Shown here one piece after another: positions 1-9,347 of a stretch of 64,000 bases of DNA. The DNA is from an uncultured bacterium (GTDB lineage: Bacteria > Verrucomicrobiota > Kiritimatiellia > CAIKKV01 > CAITUY01). Both the position numbers and the translations under genes were made by a program. The notes under the pieces are model-generated. The model saw only the letters and a program-made list of their open reading frames with translations, did no database searches and was not told the DNA's origin. Each line of letters begins with the position of its first letter. The stretch's first letter is position 1. The stretch spans positions 16,926 through 80,925 of the forward strand of contig CAIVSY010000106.1 in NCBI GenBank assembly GCA_903908715.1, written 5' to 3'.

Positions 1-2
1 TC

Positions 3-1151
3 GCCGTCGGTACCGTGCTGAACGGACTTCGCAAGGATATGCCCATCCTGCACTTCTGCACCAAGAGCGGCCCTTACACGGCCGAGGGCGTGCGCCTGAC
101 CGACAACTGGTGCGGGCAGTTCATGACGATATCCGCCATCAAGCGGCGCGGGTTCCGCTATGAACATCTTGTAACCTGCAACCCCGAGGAGGAACCTTTC
201 AAGGCCAAGGCGGAGGCCTTTACCCGCGCCTGCAATGCAATCCAGCGCTTCAAGGGCGCTAAGATCGGACAACTCGGAGCCAAACCGCAGCTCTTCGAGT
301 CGGAAAACTGGAGCGAACAGGCCATGCAGAGGGACTTCTCCCAAATGGTCGTTCCCATGGATCTGGATCGCGTGCTGACCATCATCGAAAACATCAGCCC
401 CAAGGATCCTGCGGTGAAGCGGGTCATGGCCCAGATCACAGACGGCGTGGATGTCGCCGAAGAAACCGAAAACAGCGTGATGAACCTGGCGCGTTGCGAG
501 GTAGGCTATCTGCGGATCGCGGAACAGCTCGATGTGAATGCCCTCGCGATCAACTGCTGGACCCGTGTACAGGAGCGGCTGGGCTGCTCCGTCTGCTCGG
601 TGATCGGCCGCCTGAACAACCAGGACATGCCAACCGCCTGCGAGGTGGATATCTATGGAGCGGCCACAATGCTGGCTCTGCACGCCGCCGGGCTCGGCGA
701 AGCCAAGCCTCACTTCATCGACTTCACCGACCTGCATCCTGCCGAGGCAAACACCTGGCTGGCCTGGCACTGCGGCAACGCGCCGCGGAAAGCCTGCGCT
801 CCGGATTGCCGGCCCAAACTTCTGAAAAATGAACGCCTGATGCAATGGTGTACAAACTGTCATGGAGCCCTTGAGTTCCGCCTGAAGGACGGTCCGGTAA
901 CCTGCGCCCGCCTGGTAGAGTACAACAGCAAGTTCACGATGTTCTTCGGCTCCGGAGAGGTCGTGAATGTTCCTCCGAACCTGCGTGGAACCTACGGCTG
1001 GGTCAAGGTCAATGATGTCGCCGACTGGGAGGCGAAAATGGCTGAACACGGCGTGATTCATCACGGCGCCCTCATCCACGACGGCAAGGCGGCTGACGCA
1101 TTGGAGATGTTCTGCAAGTTCCTGGGTATCGAGGCGGTGCGAGGCGCCTGA
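3..1151 (+). CDS. L-fucose/L-arabinose isomerase-like protein, 5' truncated
   Basis: The reading frame is open to the left edge, so the true start lies outside the window; the GTG at 15 is probably internal. About 380 residues of an aldose-ketose isomerase-type protein of the FucI/AraA C-terminal superfamily are visible. Features that fit are the acidic segments CEVDIYG and FIDFTDLHP, which match the metal-binding region of the fold, and a Cys-rich stretch near NAPRKACAPDC. Known members interconvert free sugars such as L-fucose/L-fuculose in the cytoplasm. An FGGY sugar kinase follows on the same strand, which supports an isomerase-kinase pair. The exact sugar cannot be read from sequence; some relatives have unknown substrates. 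Confidence 0.78.
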   Translation, partial: AVGTVLNGLRKDMPILHFCTKSGPYTAEGVRLTDNWCGQFMTISAIKRRGFRYEHLVTCNPEEEPFKAKAEAFTRACNAIQRFKGAKIGQLGAKPQLFESENWSEQAMQRDFSQMVVPMDLDRVLTIIENISPKDPAVKRVMAQITDGVDVAEETENSVMNLARCEVGYLRIAEQLDVNALAINCWTRVQERLGCSVCSVIGRLNNQDMPTACEVDIYGAATMLALHAAGLGEAKPHFIDFTDLHPAEANTWLAWHCGNAPRKACAPDCRPKLLKNERLMQWCTNCHGALEFRLKDGPVTCARLVEYNSKFTMFFGSGEVVNVPPNLRGTYGWVKVNDVADWEAKMAEHGVIHHGALIHDGKAADALEMFCKFLGIEAVRGA

Positions 1152-1220
1152 TCCCGATTGAAGCACGATGACGCCCAGATGCTCCCTGGCATCCGGGCGT
1201 TCCACATCCCGGGGTTTCTC

Positions 1221-2732
1221 ATGAGCCTTCTTGGAATCGACATTGGATCGAGCAGTTGCAAGGGTGTGGTTTTTGACGAGGAGGGACGCCCTCTGGTATC
1301 AGCCTCAAAAGCTTACGAAACCACTTCCCCTGCCCCGGGCAGAATGGAAATGGATGCAGGGCGGTTCTGGGACGCCGTTGCCGGCGTAATCCGGGAATTG
1401 GCGCGGCAGACGCCAGCAGATCCGATTGCCGCCCTCAGCGTCAGCTGTCACGGCGAAACGCTTGTTCCCCTGGGGCCCGACGGTGCAGCCTGCGGCCCTG
1501 CCATGTTGAATTCAGATCACCGGGCAGGCGCGCAGGCGAATCGTCTGAGCAAGGCTCTTGGCACGGAGGCCATACATCGGATTACCGGCTCCCCACCCCA
1601 TGCGATGTTCCCGCTTTGCAAGGTGCTCTGGCTGAAGGAAAACGAACCGGATGCCTTTGACCGGGTCAGGCGCTTCGTAAGCGTTGGAGCCTACATCCTG
1701 TCCCGGATGGGCTTGGAGCCGCTTACAGACCACTCCCTGGCCTCGCGCATGATGGCTTTTGATATCCGGTTGCGGCAATGGTCGGACAGTCTTTTAAAGG
1801 CAGCCGGCATTTCCCCGGACCAGTTGGATCTTATTCGTCCAGCAGGCGAACCGGCGGGTGCCCTCCCTGCAAACGCAGCACGGGACCTTGGATTGCCGAA
1901 GGGAACCGTGGTGGTCATGGGAGGTCACGACCAGCCGTGCGGTGCCTTGGGTGCGGGAATCGTCGATCCCGGTGAGGTCAGCGATTCTGCCGGCACTTTC
2001 GAATGTCTCGTCGCGGCCTCGCAGTCCCCGGCAGATGCCCGGGCAGCCTTTGTTCATTCCCTGAACTCCTATTGCCACGTCGTTCCTCACCGGTATGTAA
2101 CGCTTGCCTTCTTCCCCGGAGGGATTGCCTCGCAATGGTTTCTCGACCAGTTTTGCGGCGAGGACTGCGTGCAGGCCGCAAAAGAGGGCCGCAGCTTGCA
2201 TGAGCTCCTGGCCGAACGGGTCAAGTCAGCCGGTGCGGATCCAACGGGCATCATCTTTACACCGCACCTGATCGGATCCTTTAATCCACGCTGGAACGCC
2301 AACGCACGGGGAGCAATCGCCGGGCTCGGAATCGGCTCCACCCGCCACCATCTGTATAAGGCTGTTTTCGAGGGACTCGCCTGCGAACTCTCCCTGAATA
2401 TTCACGCACTCGAGGAAGCTGTCGGCCCGATCGGCCAGATCCGGATCTTCGGCGGTAACGCTCGTTCCTTGTTCACGGTCCAACTGCGTGCGGATATCAC
2501 CGGACACGACATGGTGCTGCTGGATACGTCCGAGGCCGTCTGCCGGGGTGCCGCCATGCTTGCGGGCATCGGGATCGGCCTCTACAGGGATGCAAAGGAT
2601 GCCGTCCTGCGGGCCGTGCGAACCACACAGGTCATCGCCAGCGATCACCGCCGGACAAGCCTGTACTCCGCGCAGTTTGGACGATACCAGTCGCTCTACG
2701 ACTCGCTCCACCCCGCCAATCCCAGACCCTAG
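1221..2732 (+). CDS. FGGY-family carbohydrate kinase (xylulokinase/fuculokinase-like)
   Basis: The protein has 503 residues from ATG 1221, chosen because LLGIDIGSSSCKG, the phosphate-1 motif of the actin-like fold, starts three residues in; an in-frame TTG at 1158 would add 21 unrelated residues. Other FGGY marks are VMGGHDQPCGALGAG near the middle and FGGNARS plus EAVCRGAAMLAGIG near the end, where the adenosine-binding signature lies. Family members phosphorylate ketoses or polyols with ATP. It lies 69 bp after the isomerase-like gene and is probably co-transcribed, so its substrate is likely that enzyme's ketose product. There is no clear Shine-Dalgarno, so translational coupling is possible. 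It converges on the GH2-GNAT gene, leaving 26 bp. Confidence 0.9.
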   Translation: MSLLGIDIGSSSCKGVVFDEEGRPLVSASKAYETTSPAPGRMEMDAGRFWDAVAGVIRELARQTPADPIAALSVSCHGETLVPLGPDGAACGPAMLNSDHRAGAQANRLSKALGTEAIHRITGSPPHAMFPLCKVLWLKENEPDAFDRVRRFVSVGAYILSRMGLEPLTDHSLASRMMAFDIRLRQWSDSLLKAAGISPDQLDLIRPAGEPAGALPANAARDLGLPKGTVVVMGGHDQPCGALGAGIVDPGEVSDSAGTFECLVAASQSPADARAAFVHSLNSYCHVVPHRYVTLAFFPGGIASQWFLDQFCGEDCVQAAKEGRSLHELLAERVKSAGADPTGIIFTPHLIGSFNPRWNANARGAIAGLGIGSTRHHLYKAVFEGLACELSLNIHALEEAVGPIGQIRIFGGNARSLFTVQLRADITGHDMVLLDTSEAVCRGAAMLAGIGIGLYRDAKDAVLRAVRTTQVIASDHRRTSLYSAQFGRYQSLYDSLHPANPRP

Positions 2733-2758
2733 CCGGGGTAGACCCGTGTCACCCCTGC

Positions 2759-5092
2759 TCAAAGATCCAGTTGAAGGGCACGTTCCACAGAAGGGTGCTT
2801 CAGTTTCGAGTTCAAGCCAGCCCAGGTGCTTCGCGCATTGGCCGTTCTCATGTCCGGCTCAAATCCGAAACCCAAGTACAAGGCAATGGCGCCAGTCCGT
2901 TCCGTCGTCGTGACAAGGTAACAGTTGTCGTGCCACTCCGCCAGGCAGTTCATGGCGTGTGTCATCATCGCCTTGCCAACACCCTTGCCCTGGAAGCGCG
3001 GGCGTACCGCCACCCAGTGAATCCGGCCAGCATCCCGTCCATGAAAGTCGCGGTTGTACCAGGCGCTGATTGTCCCCACTCCGAGCCCGCGCGAATCCGT
3101 CACGATGAAGCACCGTCGTGGCACGGCACCAGGATCGTCGCCGAACTCTTCGCGGAACAAACCGTCCTTGATCGTGAGGTACGGTTCGGCGTCGCGCCAT
3201 ATGTCTGTCCAAAGGCCGATATCATCCACTGTCATGGGGCGGATGCCATAGCCCGCCGGCATGGGCATTTGCGGGATGCCGCGCATATGCGGCCGGCTCA
3301 TGATCACTGTCGTTCCAGTTGGCGCCGCCGACAACCGCGGCATGGCTCCTTGCCGGGCCCGGAACATCTTCTGGGCCGTCCAGTATGGCAACAACCGGCG
3401 CCGGTCGCGACTGACAACGCCAAACGGCGCGGTCGCCAGCCCGTTAAAAAAACGACCAGCCGGCCAGGAATGATCCGCCCAACACCAGATCGTGGCTCCG
3501 CAGAGGTACGGGGCATCGAACGTGGCAAACTCCGCCTCGAGGGAGCGCGCGTGTTCGTCTTCGCCAAGCGCATGGCCGAATGTCCCGGCGAACGAAGCAT
3601 ACCCGAACTCGGCAATCAGAACCGGTTTGGCGGGGTATTGGCTGTGCAACCCGGCGATCCGCTCACGTTGCCAAGCAACGGATCCTGCCAGATCGAAAGT
3701 CCCCGGCTGATGACCGCGTGCCTCGAAGTCCATTACGGGATAGGAGTTGATGCAGACGACGTCATCTTCATCGAATTGCGAATGTCCGTCCTCCCAGCGG
3801 TTCATCACGTGGACACACAGCCGAGAAGGATCGAGCGCTCGTGCCAGCCGGATCAGCGCCTGATTTCCTTCCGCCACGCCAGGCTCTCCTTCGGGCGTTT
3901 CGTTGCTCACCGACCAGAAGATGACGGCGGGATGATTGAAGTCGCGCTCAATCATCCGCTCCAACTGCCGGGAGGCGGAGACCACGCGGGCGGCCTGGGT
4001 ACGGCGGCCCTCTTCGCCCTGGTTCCAGAAATAGAGCGGAATCTCTGCGAACACCAGTAACCCCAGCCGGTCACACAGGTCCAGTTCGGCCGGATGGTGC
4101 GGATAATGGCAGAGCCGAACGAAATTGGCGCCGGCCTCTTTTATCCGCTCCAGATCCTGCCTTGTCGTCTCGAGATCTGTCGCCATCGCCGTCCGTGGCG
4201 AATCCTCATGCCGGTTGAACCCGGTCAGGAAGATTTTTTCGCCGTTGAGCAGAAGCCCCTCCGGAGTCGCCTCGATATGCCTGAACCCGAATGTCGTTGC
4301 TACCTCATCCATCACCCCGTCCCCAGCCGCAAGGCGGACGCGAGCCTGGTAAAGCACCGGGGCCGACGGCGACCAGGCGCGGGCGCCCGCAAGCGTACCG
4401 TTCAGTTTCACCTCTTCCGCTGAGCCCGCCTCAAGCCTGACGGGAGGCGCCTGCAACCGCAGGCATGGATTCCCGTCCGCCTCATGGATAGCCACCTCAA
4501 GCCCCGTGACGGCCGCCATGATGCCGGTGTTACGGATTCGCGCCTGGACATTCAGCCTGCCGCCCGCCGCTCCCGGTTTAGCGCTGATCCGCAGCTGATC
4601 GACGTACAGCGGTGCGGTCGAATAGAGGAGCACCTCGCGAATGATGCCGCCGTAGCCGCGCCAGCCGACATGCATGCCCGGGACATCCCCCTCGTGGTGA
4701 GAGTTGTCCACCAGGACAGCCAGCACGTTCCGGCCATCCCAACCTATCTGGTCGCCCACCTCAAATTCAAACGGCAGAAAACCATCCCGGTGTTCTCCCA
4801 GGCACTCCCCGTTCAGCCAAACCTTCGCCCTGTAATTCACGGCCTCAAAGCGCAGGACCACCCGCCGACCGCGCCACCCGGCAGGAACAAAGAACGTCCG
4901 GCGATACCAAACCAAGCCTTCGTAGTAATCAATGCCCGCACAGCACGCCTCGAAACAGGACGGCACGGCTACCTCCCGCCACAACGGAAAATCCCGGTCG
5001 GCCCGCCAAAAACCCAGCACCTCCCCATCCCCATGCGGGTCAGGGCTACACCGCCACGGGGAAGCAAGTTCCAGCGTCTGTCGTTCGCTCAT
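2759..5092 (-). CDS. GH2 beta-glycosidase fused to a C-terminal GNAT acetyltransferase
   Basis: The protein has 777 residues. Residues about 10-160 form the GH2 sugar-binding jelly roll, 165-270 the Ig-like domain and 275-580 the TIM barrel. The acid/base is Glu398 in SVSNE and the nucleophile Glu495 in LIAEFG; GFNRHEDSP is the usual barrel entry. GH2 members release terminal beta-galactosyl, glucuronosyl or mannosyl units. There is no signal peptide, so it is predicted cytoplasmic. From about residue 610 the chain continues without a stop into a complete GNAT domain, with RFQGKGVGKAM at 699-709 as the acetyl-CoA motif and ALYLGFGFE at 737-745. GAGGGAG sits just before the ATG. The fusion is unusual; an undetected sequencing error removing a stop or frameshift is the main alternative. 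Confidence 0.88.
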   Translation of the reverse strand: MSERQTLELASPWRCSPDPHGDGEVLGFWRADRDFPLWREVAVPSCFEACCAGIDYYEGLVWYRRTFFVPAGWRGRRVVLRFEAVNYRAKVWLNGECLGEHRDGFLPFEFEVGDQIGWDGRNVLAVLVDNSHHEGDVPGMHVGWRGYGGIIREVLLYSTAPLYVDQLRISAKPGAAGGRLNVQARIRNTGIMAAVTGLEVAIHEADGNPCLRLQAPPVRLEAGSAEEVKLNGTLAGARAWSPSAPVLYQARVRLAAGDGVMDEVATTFGFRHIEATPEGLLLNGEKIFLTGFNRHEDSPRTAMATDLETTRQDLERIKEAGANFVRLCHYPHHPAELDLCDRLGLLVFAEIPLYFWNQGEEGRRTQAARVVSASRQLERMIERDFNHPAVIFWSVSNETPEGEPGVAEGNQALIRLARALDPSRLCVHVMNRWEDGHSQFDEDDVVCINSYPVMDFEARGHQPGTFDLAGSVAWQRERIAGLHSQYPAKPVLIAEFGYASFAGTFGHALGEDEHARSLEAEFATFDAPYLCGATIWCWADHSWPAGRFFNGLATAPFGVVSRDRRRLLPYWTAQKMFRARQGAMPRLSAAPTGTTVIMSRPHMRGIPQMPMPAGYGIRPMTVDDIGLWTDIWRDAEPYLTIKDGLFREEFGDDPGAVPRRCFIVTDSRGLGVGTISAWYNRDFHGRDAGRIHWVAVRPRFQGKGVGKAMMTHAMNCLAEWHDNCYLVTTTERTGAIALYLGFGFEPDMRTANARSTWAGLNSKLKHPSVERALQLDL

Positions 5093-5197
5093 AGCTCCCT
5101 CATTGCCACGCAGCGCGCCGTCGACTGCCGCATATGCACGTTCGGAACGGGGGCGCCGCGTTCAATAAGCACGTCCCGCAGATCATCAGCCTCAACA

Positions 5198-5226
5198 GAA
5201 ATACTTTCGCACGCGCAAATAGTCAA
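5198..5226 (-). promoter_or_regulatory. possible sigma70-type promoter for the GH2-GNAT gene
   Basis: On the minus strand TTGACT (5221-5226) is followed after 17 bp by TATTTC (5198-5203). The -35 matches consensus in five positions, the -10 in three. It lies in the 168-bp gap between the GH20 stop and the GH2 start, about 105 bp upstream of the start codon. The weak -10 keeps confidence low; the gene could also be read through from upstream. Confidence 0.28.
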
Positions 5227-5260
5227 AGTGGACGCACATCAAAATACCAACCGCAACTGG

Positions 5261-7135
5261 TCAGAGACTGCGGATGGCGCGGCGATACAACGCCAGCGTG
5301 ATCCGGATCTCGCTGGGCCGGTTCCGGGCCATCCAAAGCTTCACAAAGCGCGCCCGGAGCCCCATCATCTCACGTTTCAGGGCGCGGCGTACTTCCGGCG
5401 TATCACGGCCACCCGGTCCAAACGCTTTCATTTTACGAATCGCACACGCCATGGTATCGGCGGCAAACTCCCAATAAGGAAGAACCTTCAGGGGGTCCGC
5501 GCCCTTCTGCCGGGATGCCGCCGCCAACGTCTTGCGGACCCGATGGATCCGTGGCAAATACCCGGCCGCAAAAGCTGCGTCCACCCGCTTCTTCCGCTTC
5601 ACAACGCGGCCATTCAACGCTTCAATGACTTCTACGGGCTTGGTCCGTCTAAATACATCATCGCCCGGCGCGGCGAAGAGAGTATGCCGCCACAGGCTTT
5701 GATAGTATCCGGCGGCATTGACCTCCGCGATCTCGCCCATTTCCGAAACCGCGTCGGCAAGCGCCTTGTCGTTCGAGCGCAGGAACAGGCGGGCAAACCG
5801 GGCGTGAAAACTTTTCTGGTTCGCCCCCGTATTCCACCCCTGCTCGGCTCCGAACAGATATCCGTGCCACGAGAACTCCATGAAGTTATAGTGGCCGCCA
5901 TCCCCCCAATCGGTGTTCAGCAGCCCGTCGGCACCATGCCGGTATCCCGCCTTCGCAAACCCATGTATGTTTTCCATGGCCTCCGGTAAACGCGGGAAGA
6001 GTGCAACCCACGAAGAAGTGCCCGGGCACGCGAAGAACGGCAAATCAGCTTTTTCAAAGTCCTTGATGCGATCGAAAGGATGGTCGTAGCCGTAACCCCA
6101 GTCGAGGACCGTCATGTCCGACGGAATCCGCCCGATGAGTTCCGGATAGTGGCGGATGATGTCGCCCCAGAACATGACGCTCTTGCCGTATTTCGCCGCA
6201 AGATCGCGCACCTTGCGGACATGATTCAGATAGACCACGCCCTTGCCCAGTTTCTTGCACAATGTGTAACTCTGCCCCAGACCAAGATCCCACGTTTCAT
6301 CGCAACAGATGTTGAATCTTGTAGAACGGAAGAGTGGCAGGAACTCGGCAAACAGGCTATCCAGGAAAGAATAAACCCCGGGGACAGCCGGTGAAAGCGA
6401 CCAGGCGATCAGCCGCTGCCAGGCCTGGCGATCATCCGGGGTCTCGTACTTGCCAATGCCACGGTCTTCCGCCAGGTGATGATATTCAGGATGCTTAAGG
6501 ACGGTCGCCAGATGACCGAAGGTGGCCAGAGACGGCACCAACTCTATGCCGCGCGCATCGCAGTACGCATCGAGCGTCAGAATGTCCTCGGCCGTTAACG
6601 GCGAGGCGCCCTGACCGATCCGGGGATGACCGCGGAACGCGAACGTGTGCTCAATGTAAAGCTGCAACTGGTTGATCTTGTATTGCGCCAGATGGTCGGC
6701 CATCTTCATGAGCCATTCCAGTTTCGGCACACGGCCGCGGCAAACATCATAATAGACACCCCGATCCGCAAAATCAGGCCAATCCTCGATTGCCAGGCAT
6801 GGCAGTACACCGTTTGACTGAGCAACCAGCTGACGCAATGTTTGAACACCATGACTCACAGCGGCCGCAGTCCGGCCCGCAATGGTCACGCCGGCCGGAC
6901 TTACCCTCAGGGTATAGCCGCCTGGCCGGAGCTTCGGGTTCAGGGAAAGCGCGATTGTGTCCGCCACCCCGGGAACGGAAACATAAACCTTCGTGCACGG
7001 CAGGAATTCACGAACCAGGGTCGCGGCTCCAAAGAGGGATTGCGAGGCAATACCGATATGGATTTTCCCGGTTAACGGCATACATCCGTTGGTGAGTTTG
7101 ACCTTCTTGGGTTCCGGCAGAAATACAGGCTTCAT
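5261..7135 (-). CDS. GH20-like beta-N-acetylhexosaminidase
   Basis: The protein has 624 residues from ATG 7135, preceded by AGGAAAGG; an in-frame ATG 57 bp upstream has no such site. Residues about 1-115 form the small alpha/beta GH20b-type domain. The barrel starts at RGVYYDVCRGRVP (about 125-137). Asp279-Glu280 in NICCDE match the adjacent Asp/Glu pair used by GH20 for substrate-assisted catalysis, and TDWGDGGH is a substrate-pocket Trp motif. The family removes terminal beta-linked GlcNAc or GalNAc. No signal peptide is visible, suggesting action on imported oligosaccharides. It is downstream of the nitrilase-like gene by 53 bp on the same strand. Exact linkage and sugar are not readable from sequence. 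Confidence 0.8.
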   Translation of the reverse strand: MKPVFLPEPKKVKLTNGCMPLTGKIHIGIASQSLFGAATLVREFLPCTKVYVSVPGVADTIALSLNPKLRPGGYTLRVSPAGVTIAGRTAAAVSHGVQTLRQLVAQSNGVLPCLAIEDWPDFADRGVYYDVCRGRVPKLEWLMKMADHLAQYKINQLQLYIEHTFAFRGHPRIGQGASPLTAEDILTLDAYCDARGIELVPSLATFGHLATVLKHPEYHHLAEDRGIGKYETPDDRQAWQRLIAWSLSPAVPGVYSFLDSLFAEFLPLFRSTRFNICCDETWDLGLGQSYTLCKKLGKGVVYLNHVRKVRDLAAKYGKSVMFWGDIIRHYPELIGRIPSDMTVLDWGYGYDHPFDRIKDFEKADLPFFACPGTSSWVALFPRLPEAMENIHGFAKAGYRHGADGLLNTDWGDGGHYNFMEFSWHGYLFGAEQGWNTGANQKSFHARFARLFLRSNDKALADAVSEMGEIAEVNAAGYYQSLWRHTLFAAPGDDVFRRTKPVEVIEALNGRVVKRKKRVDAAFAAGYLPRIHRVRKTLAAASRQKGADPLKVLPYWEFAADTMACAIRKMKAFGPGGRDTPEVRRALKREMMGLRARFVKLWMARNRPSEIRITLALYRRAIRSL

Positions 7136-7188
7136 ACACAACCTTTCCTGTTCTTTTGTTATTGCATTACGTTTCAATGAAATTCCCA

Positions 7189-8046
7189 TCATGGCTTACT
7201 TGCCCCATCAGCCTGCCTGGCGTGACGCGAAGGGCGTCCCAGGAACATCCGCTGCCCCTTGGCCAGAAGCATCGGGCAATAGTTATGCAGCCATCCGTTC
7301 CTCGACAACCCGTCGGGGAAATCATGAAAAAGCATTCCGGCGCGATGCTGGGGCAACTGCTTGGCGATCGTCGCGTCAGGCCTGGCGACAAATGTCCCCC
7401 AGTTGGAATACCTCCGGGATGAATTATTGGCGACGGCCCACATCCGGTTGTCCGCGCAACGTGTGGGCACCTGCCCCTCTGTCAGGCAATCGAGGCAGCT
7501 GGCGCCGTCGTGATGCGCGTTATAGAAGGAGTGCAGCATCAATGTAACGCCCTTCTCCCGATACGCCGCATAGATCTGCGGATAGCACGCGTCATAGCAG
7601 ATGGCAAAACCCACCTTGACCCCGCGGATCGTCCGGGTCACCAGCCGGTTGCCGGCGGAATAGTACTGCCGGTCTGATGAAGTAAGCATGCACTTGTCAT
7701 AACGGTCCACAATGCGGCCATCCGGCCCGATCAGATAGAGGCAATTCATGGGCGGATTCTTTGCATCGAGAAAATGGGAGGAACCTAGCACGAGCCAGAT
7801 TCCCAGATCCGCGACCAGATCCTGCAGGTGTGCGGTCTCAGTGCGCAGAAGATCCCAGTTGAACCCGCGGAACGAGTCGAAATCCAGCCGGGCGTATCCC
7901 GAAAGGCAGGTCTCGGAGGTATGCAGCAGGTGTGCGCCACCGTTCTTGGCGGCCTTCAGGTAACGCCGGATATATCCGGCGTTCCGGCGGATATCATCGC
8001 TGACTGGGAACTGGCAGGACGCAACTCGCAACTGATTCTGTTTCAT
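7189..8046 (-). CDS. carbon-nitrogen hydrolase (nitrilase superfamily)
   Basis: The protein has 285 residues, the usual size for a single nitrilase domain. The catalytic triad is complete: Glu45 in SETCLSGY, Lys118 in RYDKCML and Cys150 in FAICYD. The superfamily hydrolyses amides, N-carbamoyl groups or nitriles in the cytoplasm. The context of hexosaminidase and oxidoreductase genes suggests an amide on a sugar or amino sugar, but that is inference. It sits between the GH20-like gene and a Gfo/Idh oxidoreductase, all on the minus strand with short gaps. The C-terminal tail is basic and low in conservation. Several cysteines besides Cys150 are present. Confidence 0.85.
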   Translation of the reverse strand: MKQNQLRVASCQFPVSDDIRRNAGYIRRYLKAAKNGGAHLLHTSETCLSGYARLDFDSFRGFNWDLLRTETAHLQDLVADLGIWLVLGSSHFLDAKNPPMNCLYLIGPDGRIVDRYDKCMLTSSDRQYYSAGNRLVTRTIRGVKVGFAICYDACYPQIYAAYREKGVTLMLHSFYNAHHDGASCLDCLTEGQVPTRCADNRMWAVANNSSRRYSNWGTFVARPDATIAKQLPQHRAGMLFHDFPDGLSRNGWLHNYCPMLLAKGQRMFLGRPSRHARQADGASKP

Positions 8047-8083
8047 TGTTCGTATTCCCCGACTGTAGCAGATGAAAGAGCAC

Positions 8084-9271
8084 TCATGCCGGATACGGAA
8101 CTTCCAGGAATTGTCGACGCTCCGCCGATGTCCTGCAGGTCAGGCAAACCAATGCACTCTGGATCCCCGCAGTCAGCGGACTTCTCCCGGAATCCCTGTG
8201 CCGCATGGCACGCACAAAATCATGCGCCAGCTCAATGTCTCCGCCTCCATGGCCATCGATCTCCGAGCCCATGTTATACGAAATCGTCTCATGTTCATGA
8301 TGACGCGTCAGCTTAAGTATGTTCTTGCACCAGTCGAACTGAATGGTTCCGTCATAGCCGATCAGCGTGGCACCGCGCTCACCGGCATCCCTGCGGACAA
8401 AGAAGTTCTGGGTGTAGACCGCCTGAAGTCCCGACTCGAACTGAAGGAGGCAGGATGAGGAATCCTCATTGCAACCTGTCTTGTCGTCACCGATATCCTT
8501 CCCGAAGCAGCAAGGATGGTCCTCGTTTCCTCGCCACGCGGGCTGAAGGCCCTTGACTTTCCTCTTCCAGAAGGGGCTCTCCGGACAGGACTCAACCTCA
8601 TCGCAAGCCGAACACCACAACCCCGCCGGCTTCCGTCCCCCGTACACACGACCCCGGCTCATCATTGCCGCGACGAGTTTCGGCCTCTCTCCGGCAATGA
8701 AGCTGACATAATCAATGTCGTGCGTGGCCTTTTGGAGGAACAGCCCCTGCGTGACGCGGTAATCACGGTACCAGCTGTCGAAATAGACAGAACCGTACGA
8801 CACATTATTGACGGCCTGGATGTGCTCCAACTTCCCGATGGCCCCATCGAGAATAAGTTGCCGCGCCTTCATCGCCAACGGGCTAAGACGCATCGGGAAT
8901 GACACAACACATGGAGCAGTGTACCGTTTGGCCGCATAATGAAGCGCCAGGACCTGATCCATGCTCGTGGCAACGGGTTTCTCGAGGTACATGGGAAGAT
9001 TGCGCGACATCACCTTGATCGCCATGGGCGTGTGCATATCACAGCGCGTACCGATGAGGACCCCATCCAACCGCTCGGCATCCAGCATCCGGTCCGCATC
9101 ATCGTAAAAGCGGATGCTCTCCGCGGCAGATCCCAACTCGCCGCGGATTTCCTCGTTCCGGATATCGGTAATGGCCACCACATTGGCGGCGGGATCCAGA
9201 ACCCGTATGAAGGAGTCTATGACGCCCCGTATCCGTCCCCCATATCCTATTACACCCATCTGAAGTGCCAT
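8084..9271 (-). CDS. Gfo/Idh/MocA-family oxidoreductase with a cysteine cluster
   Basis: The protein has 395 residues. The Rossmann start is MGVIGYGGR, LEKPVA supplies the catalytic Lys98, and KATHDIDY supplies the active-site His184. Members oxidise or reduce sugars and inositols with a nicotinamide cofactor, and some act as glycosidases. An insertion at about 218-275 carries Cys220, 223, 229, 254, 255, 267 and 274, arranged C-x2-C-x5-C then CC, C, C; related Cys motifs occur in part of this family, and metal binding is possible. GGGAGG lies a short distance before the ATG. It is separated from the PHP gene by 76 bp and precedes the nitrilase, so it probably belongs to the same transcript. 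Confidence 0.88.
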   Translation of the reverse strand: MALQMGVIGYGGRIRGVIDSFIRVLDPAANVVAITDIRNEEIRGELGSAAESIRFYDDADRMLDAERLDGVLIGTRCDMHTPMAIKVMSRNLPMYLEKPVATSMDQVLALHYAAKRYTAPCVVSFPMRLSPLAMKARQLILDGAIGKLEHIQAVNNVSYGSVYFDSWYRDYRVTQGLFLQKATHDIDYVSFIAGERPKLVAAMMSRGRVYGGRKPAGLWCSACDEVESCPESPFWKRKVKGLQPAWRGNEDHPCCFGKDIGDDKTGCNEDSSSCLLQFESGLQAVYTQNFFVRRDAGERGATLIGYDGTIQFDWCKNILKLTRHHEHETISYNMGSEIDGHGGGDIELAHDFVRAMRHRDSGRSPLTAGIQSALVCLTCRTSAERRQFLEVPYPA

Positions 9272-9347
9272 ATCTCTACCTCCCTCAATCTAAGAGTCGG
9301 CCCACGCCGTACCTAGCGGGCGAGAATGCCCGAATCTCAAGCCCGCC

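Noticed and set aside
2733..2758. Possible bidirectional terminator GGGGT...ACCCC between the kinase and GH2-GNAT genes
   Set aside because: The stem is only five base pairs with an eleven-base loop and there is no T-run on either strand.
2771..5989. Open frames of 429 and 501 residues on the + strand
   Set aside because: They lie opposite the GH2-GNAT and GH20-like genes, have no recognisable motif, and the sense genes have intact active sites.
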